Source of the DNA: Cytobacillus massiliigabonensis
Lineage (GTDB): Bacteria; Bacillota; Bacilli; Bacillales; Cytobacillaceae
Direction of reading: 5' to 3'
Assembly: GCF_900199725.1 (NCBI RefSeq)
Contig: NZ_LT904902.1
Location: 1 to 64,000, forward strand
DNA: 64,000 nt
In this document: in pieces, positions 53,549 to 63,168 of the stretch
How the letters are laid out: each line of letters starts with the position of its first letter
Numbering within the stretch: position 1 is the first letter of the stretch
Program-made: the position numbers and the translations under genes
The notes under the pieces: generated by a model
The model's database searches: none
What the model was told of the DNA's origin: nothing
The model's input: the letters and a program-made list of their open reading frames with translations, nothing else

Positions 53549-55285
53549 TTAGACCAACTCCTTGCATCTTGTATGAATTTCATGCGGCAAGAAAGGATTT
53601 CCGTCATACTTTAGCATTTTTGTAATTTTTTCAGCATGTCCGACGTTCATCTTTATCATATTTGCCAATTGCCCAGTCGCGTTATTTTCAACAACAACGA
53701 TCTTTTTCGCAGATTTTACAAGCGGCAATAATTCATCAGACGGGAATGGATAGATTAAACGAATATGTGCATGATTTACCTTTAAACCATCTTTTTCCAA
53801 ACGGCCCATTGCTTCTTCAATCGCTCCGCGAGTCGAATTGAAACCGACGATTAACAGATCTGCATCCGCATGTGGAGCATTTTTGTATACTGGTGTATCG
53901 AATTTAATATTTTCAATTTTACGGAAGCGCTTGTCCATTTGTGCATTACGGTTTGCTGCTGATTCGGACGGCTTGCCCTGTTCATCATGCTCTACACCTG
54001 TAACATGGTGGATACCATTTTTCATTCCAGGAATTGTTCTTGGTGAAACGCCATCCTCTGTAACCTCATAGCGCTTAAAGTACCCTTTATTTTCGATTTC
54101 AGGTAATTCTTCCGTTACTAGCTTTCCACGGCGAATTTCAACTTTATCATACTCAAGAGGTTCAACAGTCTGCTTACCTAATGAAAGCTGCAGATCAGAT
54201 AAAACAATGACAGGGCATTGGTATTCTTCAGCTAAATTGAATGCTTCCGCTGTATCATAGAATGCCTCTTGCACAGTACTTGGAGCCATAACAATCTTCG
54301 GAATCTCTCCATGAGTACCATAGATCATCGCCATTAAGTCAGACTGCTCTTGCTTTGTAGGCAGACCTGTTGAAGGACCCCCACGCTGTGTATCTACGAT
54401 AACTAGCGGCGTTTCCGTAATACCAGATAAGCCGATCGCTTCCATTTTTAATGATAGGCCAGGACCTGATGAAGCAGTTAGCGCACGCACACCACCGTAG
54501 TTTGCACCAATCGTCATTGTTACAGCAGCAATTTCATCTTCAGTTTGAATAACCGCTCCGCCAACTGGTGGAAGTTTTTTGATTAAGTATTCCATAATAT
54601 CTGATGCTGGAGTAATTGGATATGCAGCCATGAAGCGGCAGCCGCCTGCTAATGCACCAAGTGCAATCGCATCGTTGCCAATCATAAACATACGCTTCTT
54701 GCCGTCTGCTTTCTCAAGCTCCATTAATTCCGCGTTGCTTCCTAAATGTTCTTGCATATTATCAAAGCCTGATTTAATGGCTTCCATATTTTTTTCAACA
54801 ACTTGCTGACCCTTACGTCCAAAAATTTCTTGCACAACTTCTTTAAAAACGTTAATATCTAAATTTAAGACTGCACATGTTGCCCCAACAGCAACCATGT
54901 TTTTCATAAGGGATGTACCTAATTCCGTTGCTAATTCCGTAAATGGAACTGCAAACATCGATGCTTTAGTATCTTCTGGTTTTATTGGATTGAACTTAGC
55001 ATCCGCAATAATAACTCCTTTTTCATGGAGCTCTTTGTAGTTCAAATCGATTGTTTCTTGGTCGAATGCTACCAAAATATCAAGATCGTCTGAAATCGAA
55101 CGAACTTGAGTTGTGCTTACACGAATCTTATTGTTCGTATGACCGCCTTTAATACGAGATGAGAAATGGCGGTAACCATACAAGTAGTAGCCTAATCGGT
55201 TTAATGCAATGGCAAAAATTTCACCAGTACTCTCAATACCTTCCCCTTGTTGCCCGCCAACTTTCCACGAAAGTTGATTGATCAT
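53549..55285 (-). CDS. korA: 2-oxoacid:ferredoxin oxidoreductase, fused gamma-alpha subunit
   Basis: The first 190 residues form the gamma domain (WKVGGQQGEGIESTGEIFAI, with YGYRHFSSRIKGGHTN) and the remainder the alpha pyrimidine-binding domain (GGCRFMAAYPITPASDIMEY; ASSGPGLSLKMEAIGLSG). The fusion is typical of the KorA/PorA type in aerobic Bacillaceae and archaea. It is cotranscribed with korB. No ferredoxin gene is adjacent. Confidence 0.93.
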   Translation of the reverse strand: MINQLSWKVGGQQGEGIESTGEIFAIALNRLGYYLYGYRHFSSRIKGGHTNNKIRVSTTQVRSISDDLDILVAFDQETIDLNYKELHEKGVIIADAKFNPIKPEDTKASMFAVPFTELATELGTSLMKNMVAVGATCAVLNLDINVFKEVVQEIFGRKGQQVVEKNMEAIKSGFDNMQEHLGSNAELMELEKADGKKRMFMIGNDAIALGALAGGCRFMAAYPITPASDIMEYLIKKLPPVGGAVIQTEDEIAAVTMTIGANYGGVRALTASSGPGLSLKMEAIGLSGITETPLVIVDTQRGGPSTGLPTKQEQSDLMAMIYGTHGEIPKIVMAPSTVQEAFYDTAEAFNLAEEYQCPVIVLSDLQLSLGKQTVEPLEYDKVEIRRGKLVTEELPEIENKGYFKRYEVTEDGVSPRTIPGMKNGIHHVTGVEHDEQGKPSESAANRNAQMDKRFRKIENIKFDTPVYKNAPHADADLLIVGFNSTRGAIEEAMGRLEKDGLKVNHAHIRLIYPFPSDELLPLVKSAKKIVVVENNATGQLANMIKMNVGHAEKITKMLKYDGNPFLPHEIHTRCKELV

Positions 55286-55603
55286 GACTTACACCCCTTT
55301 AGATACGTTAGAAAAATATGTAAAAACAATATAATAATTAAAGTGTAGCACTCTTTCAGAAACCTTCTTCCTATATAAAGAACAATGTTTTAATAAAGGA
55401 TTTTGAATGGGTACTAAACGCTTTCAATTCTAGACCTAAGTCTAGAAAAAAGCAACCCTTTCATACTAATTATTGTCGAAAATATGAATATTTTACAACT
55501 AATTAAATAATAATAGATTTGCTCCTTTTTCATTGCCGAATAATCCATAAAAGTTCCTAATTTTTCGTAATGATTTCTGTATTAAAATTAAAAACACATC
55601 ATA
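55286..55603. other. Intergenic region before korA with a short palindrome
   Basis: A perfect palindromic stem TCTAGAC-CTAA-GTCTAGA (55432-55449) stands out in otherwise featureless AT-rich DNA. It has no oligo-T tail on the minus strand, and a run of A follows it on the plus strand, so it is not a typical terminator for the dipeptidase direction. It might be an operator. Confidence 0.35.
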
Positions 55604-56533
55604 CTATTTTTTAGGATATCTATTAATAAAGTTTCGATACATAAAATTTTCTACTTGTTTACTAGAATAATATTTTACCAGCTCATTCATTAAATGATCA
55701 TAGTCCCTCACATTCATTAATCCTTTCGGAAGCTTTCCATCAGTCCCATCAAAATCCGATCCGAAACCAACATGTTCTTCCCCGCCAAGCGAGCAGACAT
55801 ATTCTAGATGTCTCAATACATCTGTCACTGTTGCCTCATTTCTGCTCGTTAAAAATTCAGGGACAAATGTAATTCCTAACACGCTGTTTCGATCAATAAG
55901 TGCCTCAATTTGATCATTCGTTAAATTGCGGGGATTTGGACAAAGTGAGTAACAATTCGAATGGGAAGCAACTGGATAGTCGCTGTACTCGATCACATCC
56001 CAAAATCCGCGTTCTGAGAGATGAGAAACATCACACCATGTATGGGTCGTATTTAGTACGCTGACTACTTTTTTGCCGAAGGCGGATAACCCGGCACCTC
56101 TTTCCTCAAGGATCCCGTCAGCAACATAATTGCTATGATTCCATGTTAGGCCAATTGAAGTAACACCTAATCTTAACAGCGTTTTTAATTTCACCAAATC
56201 ATTGCCTATTGCATCGCATCCTTCTAAAGTAAGAATGGCACCCATTTCATCCTCAGCTAAATTTTCGAGATCGAACTGAGTTGTAATCACACGCAACTTT
56301 GGGAAAGGCAAGATTATCTTTTCATAAAAGAGCTCAATCATATATAATGCAGCGTTAAATCGCATTTCTGGATGGATGGACTGAGGTATAAATATAGCAA
56401 AACACTGCACTTTTATTCCTCCCGATATCATCCCTATTAAAGTTACTTCAAGTTTTTCAGATTCGTTAAATTGAATGCTTGAGTCCAAGAACATTTTGTA
56501 AAGCACGTCACAATGGGCATCAAATATCTTCAT
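55604..56533 (-). CDS. Membrane-dipeptidase (M19) family protein
   Basis: The ATG eight bases behind GGGTGA gives 309 residues. M19 dipeptidase motifs are present: the metal ligands in IFDAHCDV, the bridging glutamate in ILTLEGCDAIG, LTWNHSNYVADG, the histidines in WCDVSHLSERGFWDV and ASHSNCYSL, and the late HVGFGSDFDGTDG. This family hydrolyses dipeptides. No signal peptide, so cytoplasmic. In B. subtilis a similar gene lies elsewhere. Confidence 0.88.
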   Translation of the reverse strand: MKIFDAHCDVLYKMFLDSSIQFNESEKLEVTLIGMISGGIKVQCFAIFIPQSIHPEMRFNAALYMIELFYEKIILPFPKLRVITTQFDLENLAEDEMGAILTLEGCDAIGNDLVKLKTLLRLGVTSIGLTWNHSNYVADGILEERGAGLSAFGKKVVSVLNTTHTWCDVSHLSERGFWDVIEYSDYPVASHSNCYSLCPNPRNLTNDQIEALIDRNSVLGITFVPEFLTSRNEATVTDVLRHLEYVCSLGGEEHVGFGSDFDGTDGKLPKGLMNVRDYDHLMNELVKYYSSKQVENFMYRNFINRYPKK

Positions 56534-56574
56534 TGTTATTTTCACCCTTCCATCTATGTTAGAAGCTACTTATG

Positions 56575-56613
56575 AAAAAAAGAACCCGCTTGCTTTTTAC
56601 GGCAAACAGGTCA
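56575..56613 (-). terminator. Terminator of spoVS
   Basis: Minus-strand ACCTGTTTGC pairs with GCAAGCGGGT (two non-Watson-Crick pairs) and is followed by TCTTTTTTT. Confidence 0.75.
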
Positions 56614-56699
56614 TCATTAATTGGTTACAAAATATCCCTTTATTATTTAAGTAACTATTGGATCATTCCCGAGTAACATCACCAGCTGTCCTGCATAGT

Positions 56700-56960
56700 T
56701 TACCTAGGTTCAACGATTAGTTTTATTGCGGTTCGTTCTTCCCCATCAATCTTTATATCTGTGAATGCCGGGATACAAATCAAATCCACTCCGCTAGGCG
56801 CTACAAATCCTCTTGCAATTGCTACTGCCTTCACCGCCTGGTTTAATGCACCTGCACCAATCGCTTGGATTTCGGCACCGCCTCTTTCACGCAGAACTCC
56901 TGCAAGCGCACCTGCTACAGAATTAGGATTAGATTTTGCTGAAACTTTTAATATTTCCAT
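56700..56960 (-). CDS. spoVS: SpoVS, stage V sporulation protein S
   Basis: The 86-residue Alba-like protein (MEILKVSAKSNPNSVAGALA, then GGAEIQAIGAGALNQAVKAV) is among the most conserved sporulation proteins. It acts in coat formation and is expressed under sigma-H in B. subtilis. It lies between ymdB and the dipeptidase; the B. subtilis order is rny-ymdB-spoVS. Confidence 0.97.
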   Translation of the reverse strand: MEILKVSAKSNPNSVAGALAGVLRERGGAEIQAIGAGALNQAVKAVAIARGFVAPSGVDLICIPAFTDIKIDGEERTAIKLIVEPR

Positions 56961-57193
56961 TCCTAGCTCCTCCTTGTTTTCCCCTCCCGCGTGCCCATGA
57001 CCTCTTCTTAGACAGCTTTGATCCCATTATCCCATTTTCGGTGTGATACTCCTTCACCAAGTATAGGGCGTGTTTATAAGATAATGCCTTATCGGAAATG
57101 AACACGTCAGTATAAATCATTCCATTGCTACTATATTCAGTTCTTAAATCACATATTCCGGCTTGGACAAAATAAAGACATAATTCATCTTAG

Positions 57194-57243
57194 AAAAAAA
57201 GACTGCATCCGATTGCATAAATTGCTTTCGGATACAGTCTTTT
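57194..57243 (-). terminator. Terminator of ymdB
   Basis: Minus-strand AAAAGACTGTATCCGA pairs with TCGGATGCAGTCTTTT (one wobble) around a 16-nt loop; Ts follow. Confidence 0.85.
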
Positions 57244-57246
57244 CAC

Positions 57247-58044
57247 TTATGAAAAAAATGGATGATCATCATTAATCAATATTCGATTGATTTTTTTTGC
57301 TTTTCCACTTGTTTTATCAATTTCAATTAATACTGCACTTAACTGCTTTCGTCCTTCTTTTGGCACCTCAAATCGAACAGGCAGGTTAGTTAAAAATCTT
57401 TTTAATACCGCATCTCTTTCAACACCTAATATCCCGTCATATGGTCCTGTCATGCCAACGTCTGTTAAATACGCTGTCCCTTCTGGCAAGATTCGATTAT
57501 CAGCTGTTTGTACATGTGTATGTGTGCCCACAACTGCAGACACTCTCCCATCTAAGTACCAGCCCATCGCTTGCTTCTCGCTCGTAGCCTCTGCATGGAA
57601 ATCCACAAAGATCATCGACGTTCTTTTTCTCGCTTCACGAATTAATTCGTCGGCTTTTTTGAATGGACAGTCGATAGAAGGCATGAACGTTCTTCCTTGC
57701 AGACTAATAACCGCAATTTCCTCTGTATTAAATTTAAGATAAACAATTCCCTTTCCTGGATTCTCCTCAGGAAAGTTGGCTGGTCTTACTAAGTATTTAG
57801 CCTGATCAATAAATTCAAAAATTTCCTTATTATCCCATGTGTGGTTTCCTAGAGTCACTGCCTGTGCCCCTGCTTCTAAAAATCCACGATAGATCTTTTC
57901 CGTTATCCCTTTACCGCCAGCCGCATTTTCACCATTAATTATCGTAATTTGCGGCCGGTATTTCTCTTTAAGCTTTGGGACATATTCGGTAATCATCTCA
58001 CGGCCTTGTGAACCGACAACATCCCCTACAAACATAATATTCAT
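57247..58044 (-). CDS. ymdB: YmdB, cyclic-nucleotide phosphodiesterase
   Basis: The 265-residue metallophosphatase (MNIMFVGDVVGSQGREMITE) carries metal ligands in NGENAAGGKG, LGNHTWDN, DFHAEATSEK and VVGTHTHVQTAD. YmdB acts on 2',3'-cyclic nucleotides and affects biofilm and motility gene expression through RNase Y. It is directly downstream of rny. Confidence 0.94.
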   Translation of the reverse strand: MNIMFVGDVVGSQGREMITEYVPKLKEKYRPQITIINGENAAGGKGITEKIYRGFLEAGAQAVTLGNHTWDNKEIFEFIDQAKYLVRPANFPEENPGKGIVYLKFNTEEIAVISLQGRTFMPSIDCPFKKADELIREARKRTSMIFVDFHAEATSEKQAMGWYLDGRVSAVVGTHTHVQTADNRILPEGTAYLTDVGMTGPYDGILGVERDAVLKRFLTNLPVRFEVPKEGRKQLSAVLIEIDKTSGKAKKINRILINDDHPFFS

Positions 58045-58114
58045 TGTACTGCCCTTTCTTTATATGTATTTCTTCTATTCATTTTATCACACTCTCTAGC
58101 ATTCCACTCATCTC

Positions 58115-58146
58115 AAAAAAAAATAAAGCGATGCATTACGCATCGC
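58115..58146 (-). terminator. Terminator between rny and ymdB
   Basis: Minus-strand GCGATGC-GTAAT-GCATCGC followed by TTTATTTTTTTTT, starting 1 bp after the rny stop. Confidence 0.85.
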
Positions 58147-58147
58147 C

Positions 58148-59713
58148 TTACTTCGCATATTCCACGGCCCTTGTTTCACGAATAACCGTTACTTTAATAT
58201 GTCCTGGATAATCAAGCTCTTCTTCAATCTTTTTACGAATATCTCTTGCTAGTCGATGTGCCTCTAGATCGTCGATTTGCTCAGGTTTTACTAAAATTCG
58301 AATTTCACGTCCTGCTTGAATAGCAAAAGACTTTTCAACACCATCATAAGATTCAGAAATCTCTTCAAGCTTCTCAAGACGGCGAATGTAATTTTCAAGT
58401 GTCTCTCTTCTCGCTCCAGGGCGTGCTGCTGATAATGCATCTGCTGCAGCAACAAGAACAGCAATAATTGATGTAGGTTCAGTATCTCCATGATGGGAAG
58501 CGATGCTGTTAATTACAATTGGGTGTTCTTTATACTTCGTAGCTAGCTCTACCCCAATTTCAACATGACTGCCTTCCACCTCATGGTCAATCGCCTTACC
58601 GATATCATGCAGCAAGCCTGCACGGCGGGCTAATACTTCATCTTGACCAAGTTCCGCTGCTAGTAATCCTGACAGCTGTGCAACTTCCATTGAGTGCTTA
58701 AGTACATTTTGACCATAGCTTGTCCGGAATTTAAGGCGTCCAAGAATTTTAATTAGATCTGGATGGAGACCATGAACACCAACTTCAAAAGTTGTCTGTT
58801 CTCCTATTTCGCGGATATGCTCATCCACTTCACGGCGTGCTTTATCAACCATTTCTTCAATCCGTGCAGGATGAATTCGGCCATCCTGTACAAGTTTATC
58901 TAAAGCTAAACGAGCAGTTTCACGGCGAATTGGATCAAAACCAGATAATATGACAGCCTCTGGTGTATCATCAATAATGAGATCAATACCTGTTAAGGTT
59001 TCAAGCGTTCGAATGTTTCGGCCCTCACGTCCAATAATTCGACCCTTCATCTCATCATTCGGAAGGTTCACTACAGATACTGTTGTTTCAGCCACATGAT
59101 CGGCAGCACAACGTTGGATTGCCAGTGACAAGATATCCTTTGCCTTCTTATCTGCTTCTTCTTTCGCACGAATTTCGCCCTCTTTTATCATTATCGCGAC
59201 ATCATGAGCCACTTCCTGCTCGACACGCTCCAAAATGATGGACTTCGCCTCTTCACGAGTTAAGCCCGAGATGCGTTCCAGCTCAGCTTTTTGTGCACGT
59301 ACCATCTCGTCCACTTTGCTTTCCATCTCTTCAATATGCTGTTGTCTTTTGTTAAGAGAATCGTCCCTCTTCTCTAAAAGTGTTTCACGTTTATCTAACG
59401 TTTCATCTTTGCGATCTAGATTTTCTTCCTTTTGCAGTAAACGATTTTCTTGTTTTTGCAATTCATTTCTTCGATCACGAATCTCACGCTCTGCCTCTGT
59501 TCGAAGCTTATGAATCTCATCCTTTGCTTCAATCAGAGCTTCTTTCTTTATTGCATCCGCTTCTCGCTTTGACTCTTCTAAAATCTGCTCTGCAGCATCT
59601 TTAGCTCCTGCAACTTTTGCCTGAGCAATGGACTTACAAACAAAATAGCTAACAACCGCACCAACGAATAGGCCAAGCAAACTGGAGATGATGATTGCTG
59701 TTAAAAGTTCCAT
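58148..59713 (-). CDS. rny: RNase Y
   Basis: The ATG 7 nt after GGAGG (the second of two adjacent ATGs) gives 521 residues. An N-terminal membrane helix ([20 protein letters not shown]) is followed by a long coiled coil (residues about 30-190), a KH domain ([20 protein letters not shown]) and the HD domain ([12 protein letters not shown]). RNase Y begins mRNA decay at the membrane. ymdB and ymcA in this window code for its partners. Confidence 0.96.
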   Translation of the reverse strand: MELLTAIIISSLLGLFVGAVVSYFVCKSIAQAKVAGAKDAAEQILEESKREADAIKKEALIEAKDEIHKLRTEAEREIRDRRNELQKQENRLLQKEENLDRKDETLDKRETLLEKRDDSLNKRQQHIEEMESKVDEMVRAQKAELERISGLTREEAKSIILERVEQEVAHDVAIMIKEGEIRAKEEADKKAKDILSLAIQRCAADHVAETTVSVVNLPNDEMKGRIIGREGRNIRTLETLTGIDLIIDDTPEAVILSGFDPIRRETARLALDKLVQDGRIHPARIEEMVDKARREVDEHIREIGEQTTFEVGVHGLHPDLIKILGRLKFRTSYGQNVLKHSMEVAQLSGLLAAELGQDEVLARRAGLLHDIGKAIDHEVEGSHVEIGVELATKYKEHPIVINSIASHHGDTEPTSIIAVLVAAADALSAARPGARRETLENYIRRLEKLEEISESYDGVEKSFAIQAGREIRILVKPEQIDDLEAHRLARDIRKKIEEELDYPGHIKVTVIRETRAVEYAK

Positions 59714-59920
59714 CATTTCACCTCCTCTTGCTATGAACTTTTTGTGTTACGTCTTTAAAGTGTTGGCATGTACATTGAAAAACAACATACAGCACTAAGG
59801 CTTTTCAACGTTTTCATATCATCATAAAATGTAAAATATACATTTTTAATTGTAAAGCTGTGGTATTTCATTGTCAAGGCTTACTCTGATAGACACACAT
59901 GTTATTTACCTTCATTATGT

Positions 59921-59952
59921 AAAAAAAGCAAAGCTCACAGCTTTGCTTTTTT
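59921..59952 (-). terminator. Terminator of recA
   Basis: Minus-strand AAAAAGCAAAGCT and AGCTTTGCTTTTT pair around GTG and Ts follow, 10 bp past the recA stop. Confidence 0.9.
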
Positions 59953-59962
59953 CGCCACACTA

Positions 59963-61003
59963 TTAATCAATTAGTTGAAATTCCTCTTGTTCATCATCAC
60001 CGCTTACAACATGATCTCCATCAAGACCATAATGATCACGGATTTGCGTTTGAATTTGCTTGCGGACTTCAGGATTTTCTTTCAAGAACAGCTTAGCATT
60101 TTCCCGTCCTTGACCAACGCGCTCATCATTGAAGGAATACCATGAACCACTTTTTTGAACAATGTCCAGTTCAGAGCCTATATCAATAATCTCGCCTTCT
60201 CTTGAAATCCCTTCACCATACATAATGTCAACCTCCGCTACACGGAATGGAGGTGCAACTTTATTTTTAACAACTTTAATTTTTGTTTTGTTACCAACAA
60301 TATCTTGACCCTGCTTTATCGCTTCAGCACGGCGCACTTCAAGACGGATCGTTGAATAGAACTTCAACGCACGTCCGCCTGGAGTTGTCTCGGGATTTCC
60401 GAACATAACTCCAACCTTTTCACGAATTTGGTTTATGAAAATAGCAATTGTTTTTGATTTGTTGATTGCACCTGATAGTTTACGAAGGGCTTGGGACATT
60501 AGGCGTGCTTGTAATCCAACATGCGAGTCTCCCATTTCTCCTTCAATTTCTGCTTTAGGCACGAGGGCTGCAACAGAGTCAATGACTAGAATATCGACTG
60601 CACCGCTTCTCACAAGCGCTTCAGCAATTTCTAATGCCTGCTCTCCTGTATCTGGCTGTGAAAGCAATAATTCATCAATATTTACTCCCAGCTTCTGTGC
60701 ATATACTGGATCGAGTGCGTGTTCAGCATCGATAAATGCAGCCTGTCCTCCAGCTGCCTGCACCTCCGCAATTGCGTGAAGTGCAACAGTTGTTTTACCT
60801 GAGCTTTCTGGTCCGTATGTTTCAATAATACGTCCTCTTGGATATCCGCCTACTCCAAGTGCTATATCTAGGGCAAGTGATCCGCTTGGAATTGTGGAAA
60901 TTTTCCGGTCTGTTTGCTCTCCAAGCTTCATAATTGAACCTTTACCAAATTGCTTTTCTATTTGTTTTAACGCCATCTCCAGTGCAGCTTGACGATCACT
61001 CAT
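59963..61003 (-). CDS. recA: RecA recombinase
   Basis: The 346-residue protein has Walker [14 protein letters not shown], Walker [13 protein letters not shown], the DNA-binding L1 and L2 loops ([31 protein letters not shown]) and an acidic tail. It performs homologous strand exchange and triggers LexA self-cleavage. RecA and LexA are the two master elements of the SOS response in this window. Confidence 0.98.
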   Translation of the reverse strand: MSDRQAALEMALKQIEKQFGKGSIMKLGEQTDRKISTIPSGSLALDIALGVGGYPRGRIIETYGPESSGKTTVALHAIAEVQAAGGQAAFIDAEHALDPVYAQKLGVNIDELLLSQPDTGEQALEIAEALVRSGAVDILVIDSVAALVPKAEIEGEMGDSHVGLQARLMSQALRKLSGAINKSKTIAIFINQIREKVGVMFGNPETTPGGRALKFYSTIRLEVRRAEAIKQGQDIVGNKTKIKVVKNKVAPPFRVAEVDIMYGEGISREGEIIDIGSELDIVQKSGSWYSFNDERVGQGRENAKLFLKENPEVRKQIQTQIRDHYGLDGDHVVSGDDEQEEFQLID

Positions 61004-61067
61004 TCATACTTCCTCCTCTTCAACATTCAAAAAGTTTAAGTTTTGCTCTCGTTCAAAACCTAACTCT

Positions 61068-61119
61068 ACTATAACCGTTTTCTTGCCTTTTGTCGAGCAA
61101 AAACGCGAACATCTATTCT
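61068..61119 (-). promoter_or_regulatory. recA promoter with upstream LexA box
   Basis: Minus strand: TCGACA (61091-61096) and TATAGT (61068-61073), 17 bp apart. AGAATAGATGTTCG (61106-61119) matches the LexA consensus at eight of ten half-site positions and lies just upstream of the -35 box. Confidence 0.75.
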
Positions 61120-61223
61120 TCTTTTTTCATTGCCTGTTTTATACTTATAATAATAGAATTGCAGGAGAGAAATGATAATTTCATAGAATTTCCCTATTAA
61201 AAAATACGTAATGCAATTTTATA

Positions 61224-61260
61224 ATAAAAAAATCAGAATGCATTAGTTGGCATTCTGATT
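61224..61260 (-). terminator. Terminator overlapping the end of cinA
   Basis: Minus-strand AATCAGAATGC pairs perfectly with GCATTCTGATT around CAACTAAT; TTTTTTT follows. The left stem and the loop hold the last codons and the stop of cinA. Confidence 0.85.
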
Positions 61261-62496
61261 TCCATTTAATTTTTTTATTAAAAAATGACATGCGTATTTA
61301 ACACTTCTTACACGGATGCCCTCTCTTGTTCCGCCCAAGTTTAGCTTTTCAACTTGAACGGGCTGATCTTTTATCGAAATACCGATGTATACAGTTCCGA
61401 CCGGCTTTCCTTCTAATTCATCCGGACCCGCAACACCTGTAAAACTAATGCCAATATCTGCATTCATTAAGGAAGCAACGTTTTTAGCTAACTCACGAGC
61501 ACATTGCTCGCTCACAACCCCATTTTCAGCAATAGTTTGTTTCTGTACGTTTAGCACATTTTCTTTTACTTCACTTGTATAACAAACAACTCCGCCTTTA
61601 AGAAGCTCACCAGCGCCAGGGACCGTTGTAAACTCCTGCTGGAACATTCCTCCTGTTAAACTCTCGGCGCATGCAATTGTCAGCCTCTTTTCCTTAATTC
61701 GTTTAATTAACTCATGCATTAAGGATGTTTCATCATATCCATAGAAATATTCACTGACTCGGGAAAGGATTTCATTTTCAGTCACATCCAAAAGTCTTAA
61801 AGCCGTATCCATTTGTTTATGTTTTGCTGTTAAACGAAGGGTTACTTCTCCATCAGATGCGAGCGGTGCAATCGTTGGATTCGTCTGGGCATCAATTAAA
61901 TCTTCTATTTCTGTTTCGAGCATCGCTTCTCCAATCCCGAAAAATCTTAATACACGCGAAAGAATCACATCTTCCTCTTGAAGTAAGGATCTTAATGCTG
62001 GGTAGCCATATTTCAAAAACATTGGCTCCATTTCTTTCGGCGGTCCAGGAAGAAGCATATAGATATGTTTTTTTCCGTCAAGTAGCATACCTGGAGCCAT
62101 CCCATGATCATTCGGCAAGATATGTGAATCTTCCAAAACAATTGCCTGTTTTTTATTATTTTCTGTCATTGTTCGGTTCGTTCGTTCAAAAAAAAGTTCA
62201 ATCGACTGGAGAGCCTCATTATTCATAATCAGCCTTTTATTAACATGCTTTGCGATCGTTTCCTTCGTTAAATCATCTTTTGTAGGTCCCAATCCTCCTG
62301 TGAAAATAAGAAGATCTGAACGTTCTTCTGCAATTTTAATCACTGCTTTAAGGCGATCTGGGTTATCACCAACACATGTATGATAATAAACATTAATTCC
62401 CAAATCGGCAAGCTGCCTAGACAAAAAACGCGCATTTGTATTAACAATTTGCCCAAGCAATAGTTCGGAACCGACTGCAATTATTTCTGCATTCAT
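61243..62496 (-). CDS. cinA: CinA, competence/damage-inducible protein
   Basis: The 417-residue protein combines an N-terminal MoaB/MPT-binding-like domain ([40 protein letters not shown]) with a C-terminal nicotinamide-nucleotide amidase domain ([59 protein letters not shown]). CinA recycles deamidated NAD products and is linked to competence. It is upstream of recA in the usual order pgsA-cinA-recA. Confidence 0.95.
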   Translation of the reverse strand: MNAEIIAVGSELLLGQIVNTNARFLSRQLADLGINVYYHTCVGDNPDRLKAVIKIAEERSDLLIFTGGLGPTKDDLTKETIAKHVNKRLIMNNEALQSIELFFERTNRTMTENNKKQAIVLEDSHILPNDHGMAPGMLLDGKKHIYMLLPGPPKEMEPMFLKYGYPALRSLLQEEDVILSRVLRFFGIGEAMLETEIEDLIDAQTNPTIAPLASDGEVTLRLTAKHKQMDTALRLLDVTENEILSRVSEYFYGYDETSLMHELIKRIKEKRLTIACAESLTGGMFQQEFTTVPGAGELLKGGVVCYTSEVKENVLNVQKQTIAENGVVSEQCARELAKNVASLMNADIGISFTGVAGPDELEGKPVGTVYIGISIKDQPVQVEKLNLGGTREGIRVRSVKYACHFLIKKLNGNQNAN

Positions 62497-62538
62497 GTAA
62501 ACGCCACCTTGTTTATATAGGATGATAGAAGAAAATGA

Positions 62539-63117
62539 TTATTTAGAATTGATAAAGGCTCCTTTATTCTTGGCAAAATAGTCCCAGCCAGACCAGATCG
62601 TAAAGACTAGCGCTATCCAAAGAGCAATGTCGTCAAAAGGAATCGAAATCATTTCAAAAATAATATTATGCAGCAATAAAGCAGATATAGCGACAATTTG
62701 CGTCCATGTTTTAATTTTCCCTAATTGATTAGCTGCAACAACTTCTCCTCCGCCAGCAAGTATAAGCCGTAAACCAGTAACAGCAAATTCTCGGCTAATA
62801 ATAATGATAACAATCCAAGAAGGAGCGTAGCCAAGCTCAACTAAAACAATTAAGGCCGCAGAAACCAGCAGTTTGTCAGCAAGCGGGTCAAGAAACTTCC
62901 CTAAGTTCGTGACTAGATTATACTTCCTTGCAAAATGTCCATCCACCCAATCGGTTGCTGATGCAACTATAAAAATAAGCGCACCTACTAAATGAGTAAC
63001 AGGAAGCGTAGCTCCTAGTAATGAAAGCTCTCCCCATGAAAATGGAACAAGCATAACAATTAAAAATAACGGGATTAAAAAAATTCGAGATATAGTAATT
63101 TTATTAGGCAAATTCAT
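62539..63117 (-). CDS. pgsA: PgsA, phosphatidylglycerophosphate synthase
   Basis: The 192-residue membrane enzyme has the CDP-alcohol phosphotransferase motif, spread over DWVDGHFARKYNLVTNLGKF and LDPLADK, and about four helices. It makes phosphatidylglycerol phosphate from CDP-diacylglycerol and glycerol-3-phosphate. ATG follows TTGGAGGTACAATC. Confidence 0.95.
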   Translation of the reverse strand: MNLPNKITISRIFLIPLFLIVMLVPFSWGELSLLGATLPVTHLVGALIFIVASATDWVDGHFARKYNLVTNLGKFLDPLADKLLVSAALIVLVELGYAPSWIVIIIISREFAVTGLRLILAGGGEVVAANQLGKIKTWTQIVAISALLLHNIIFEMISIPFDDIALWIALVFTIWSGWDYFAKNKGAFINSK

Positions 63118-63168
63118 GATTGTACCTCCAATATAGTAATAACGCGAAAAATAGTCATCAGACGATGA

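Noticed and set aside
56929-57120. A 63-codon minus-strand frame overlapping the spoVS start
   Set aside because: It runs into spoVS in another frame, and its C-terminal part is only the spoVS ribosome binding site region read out of frame.
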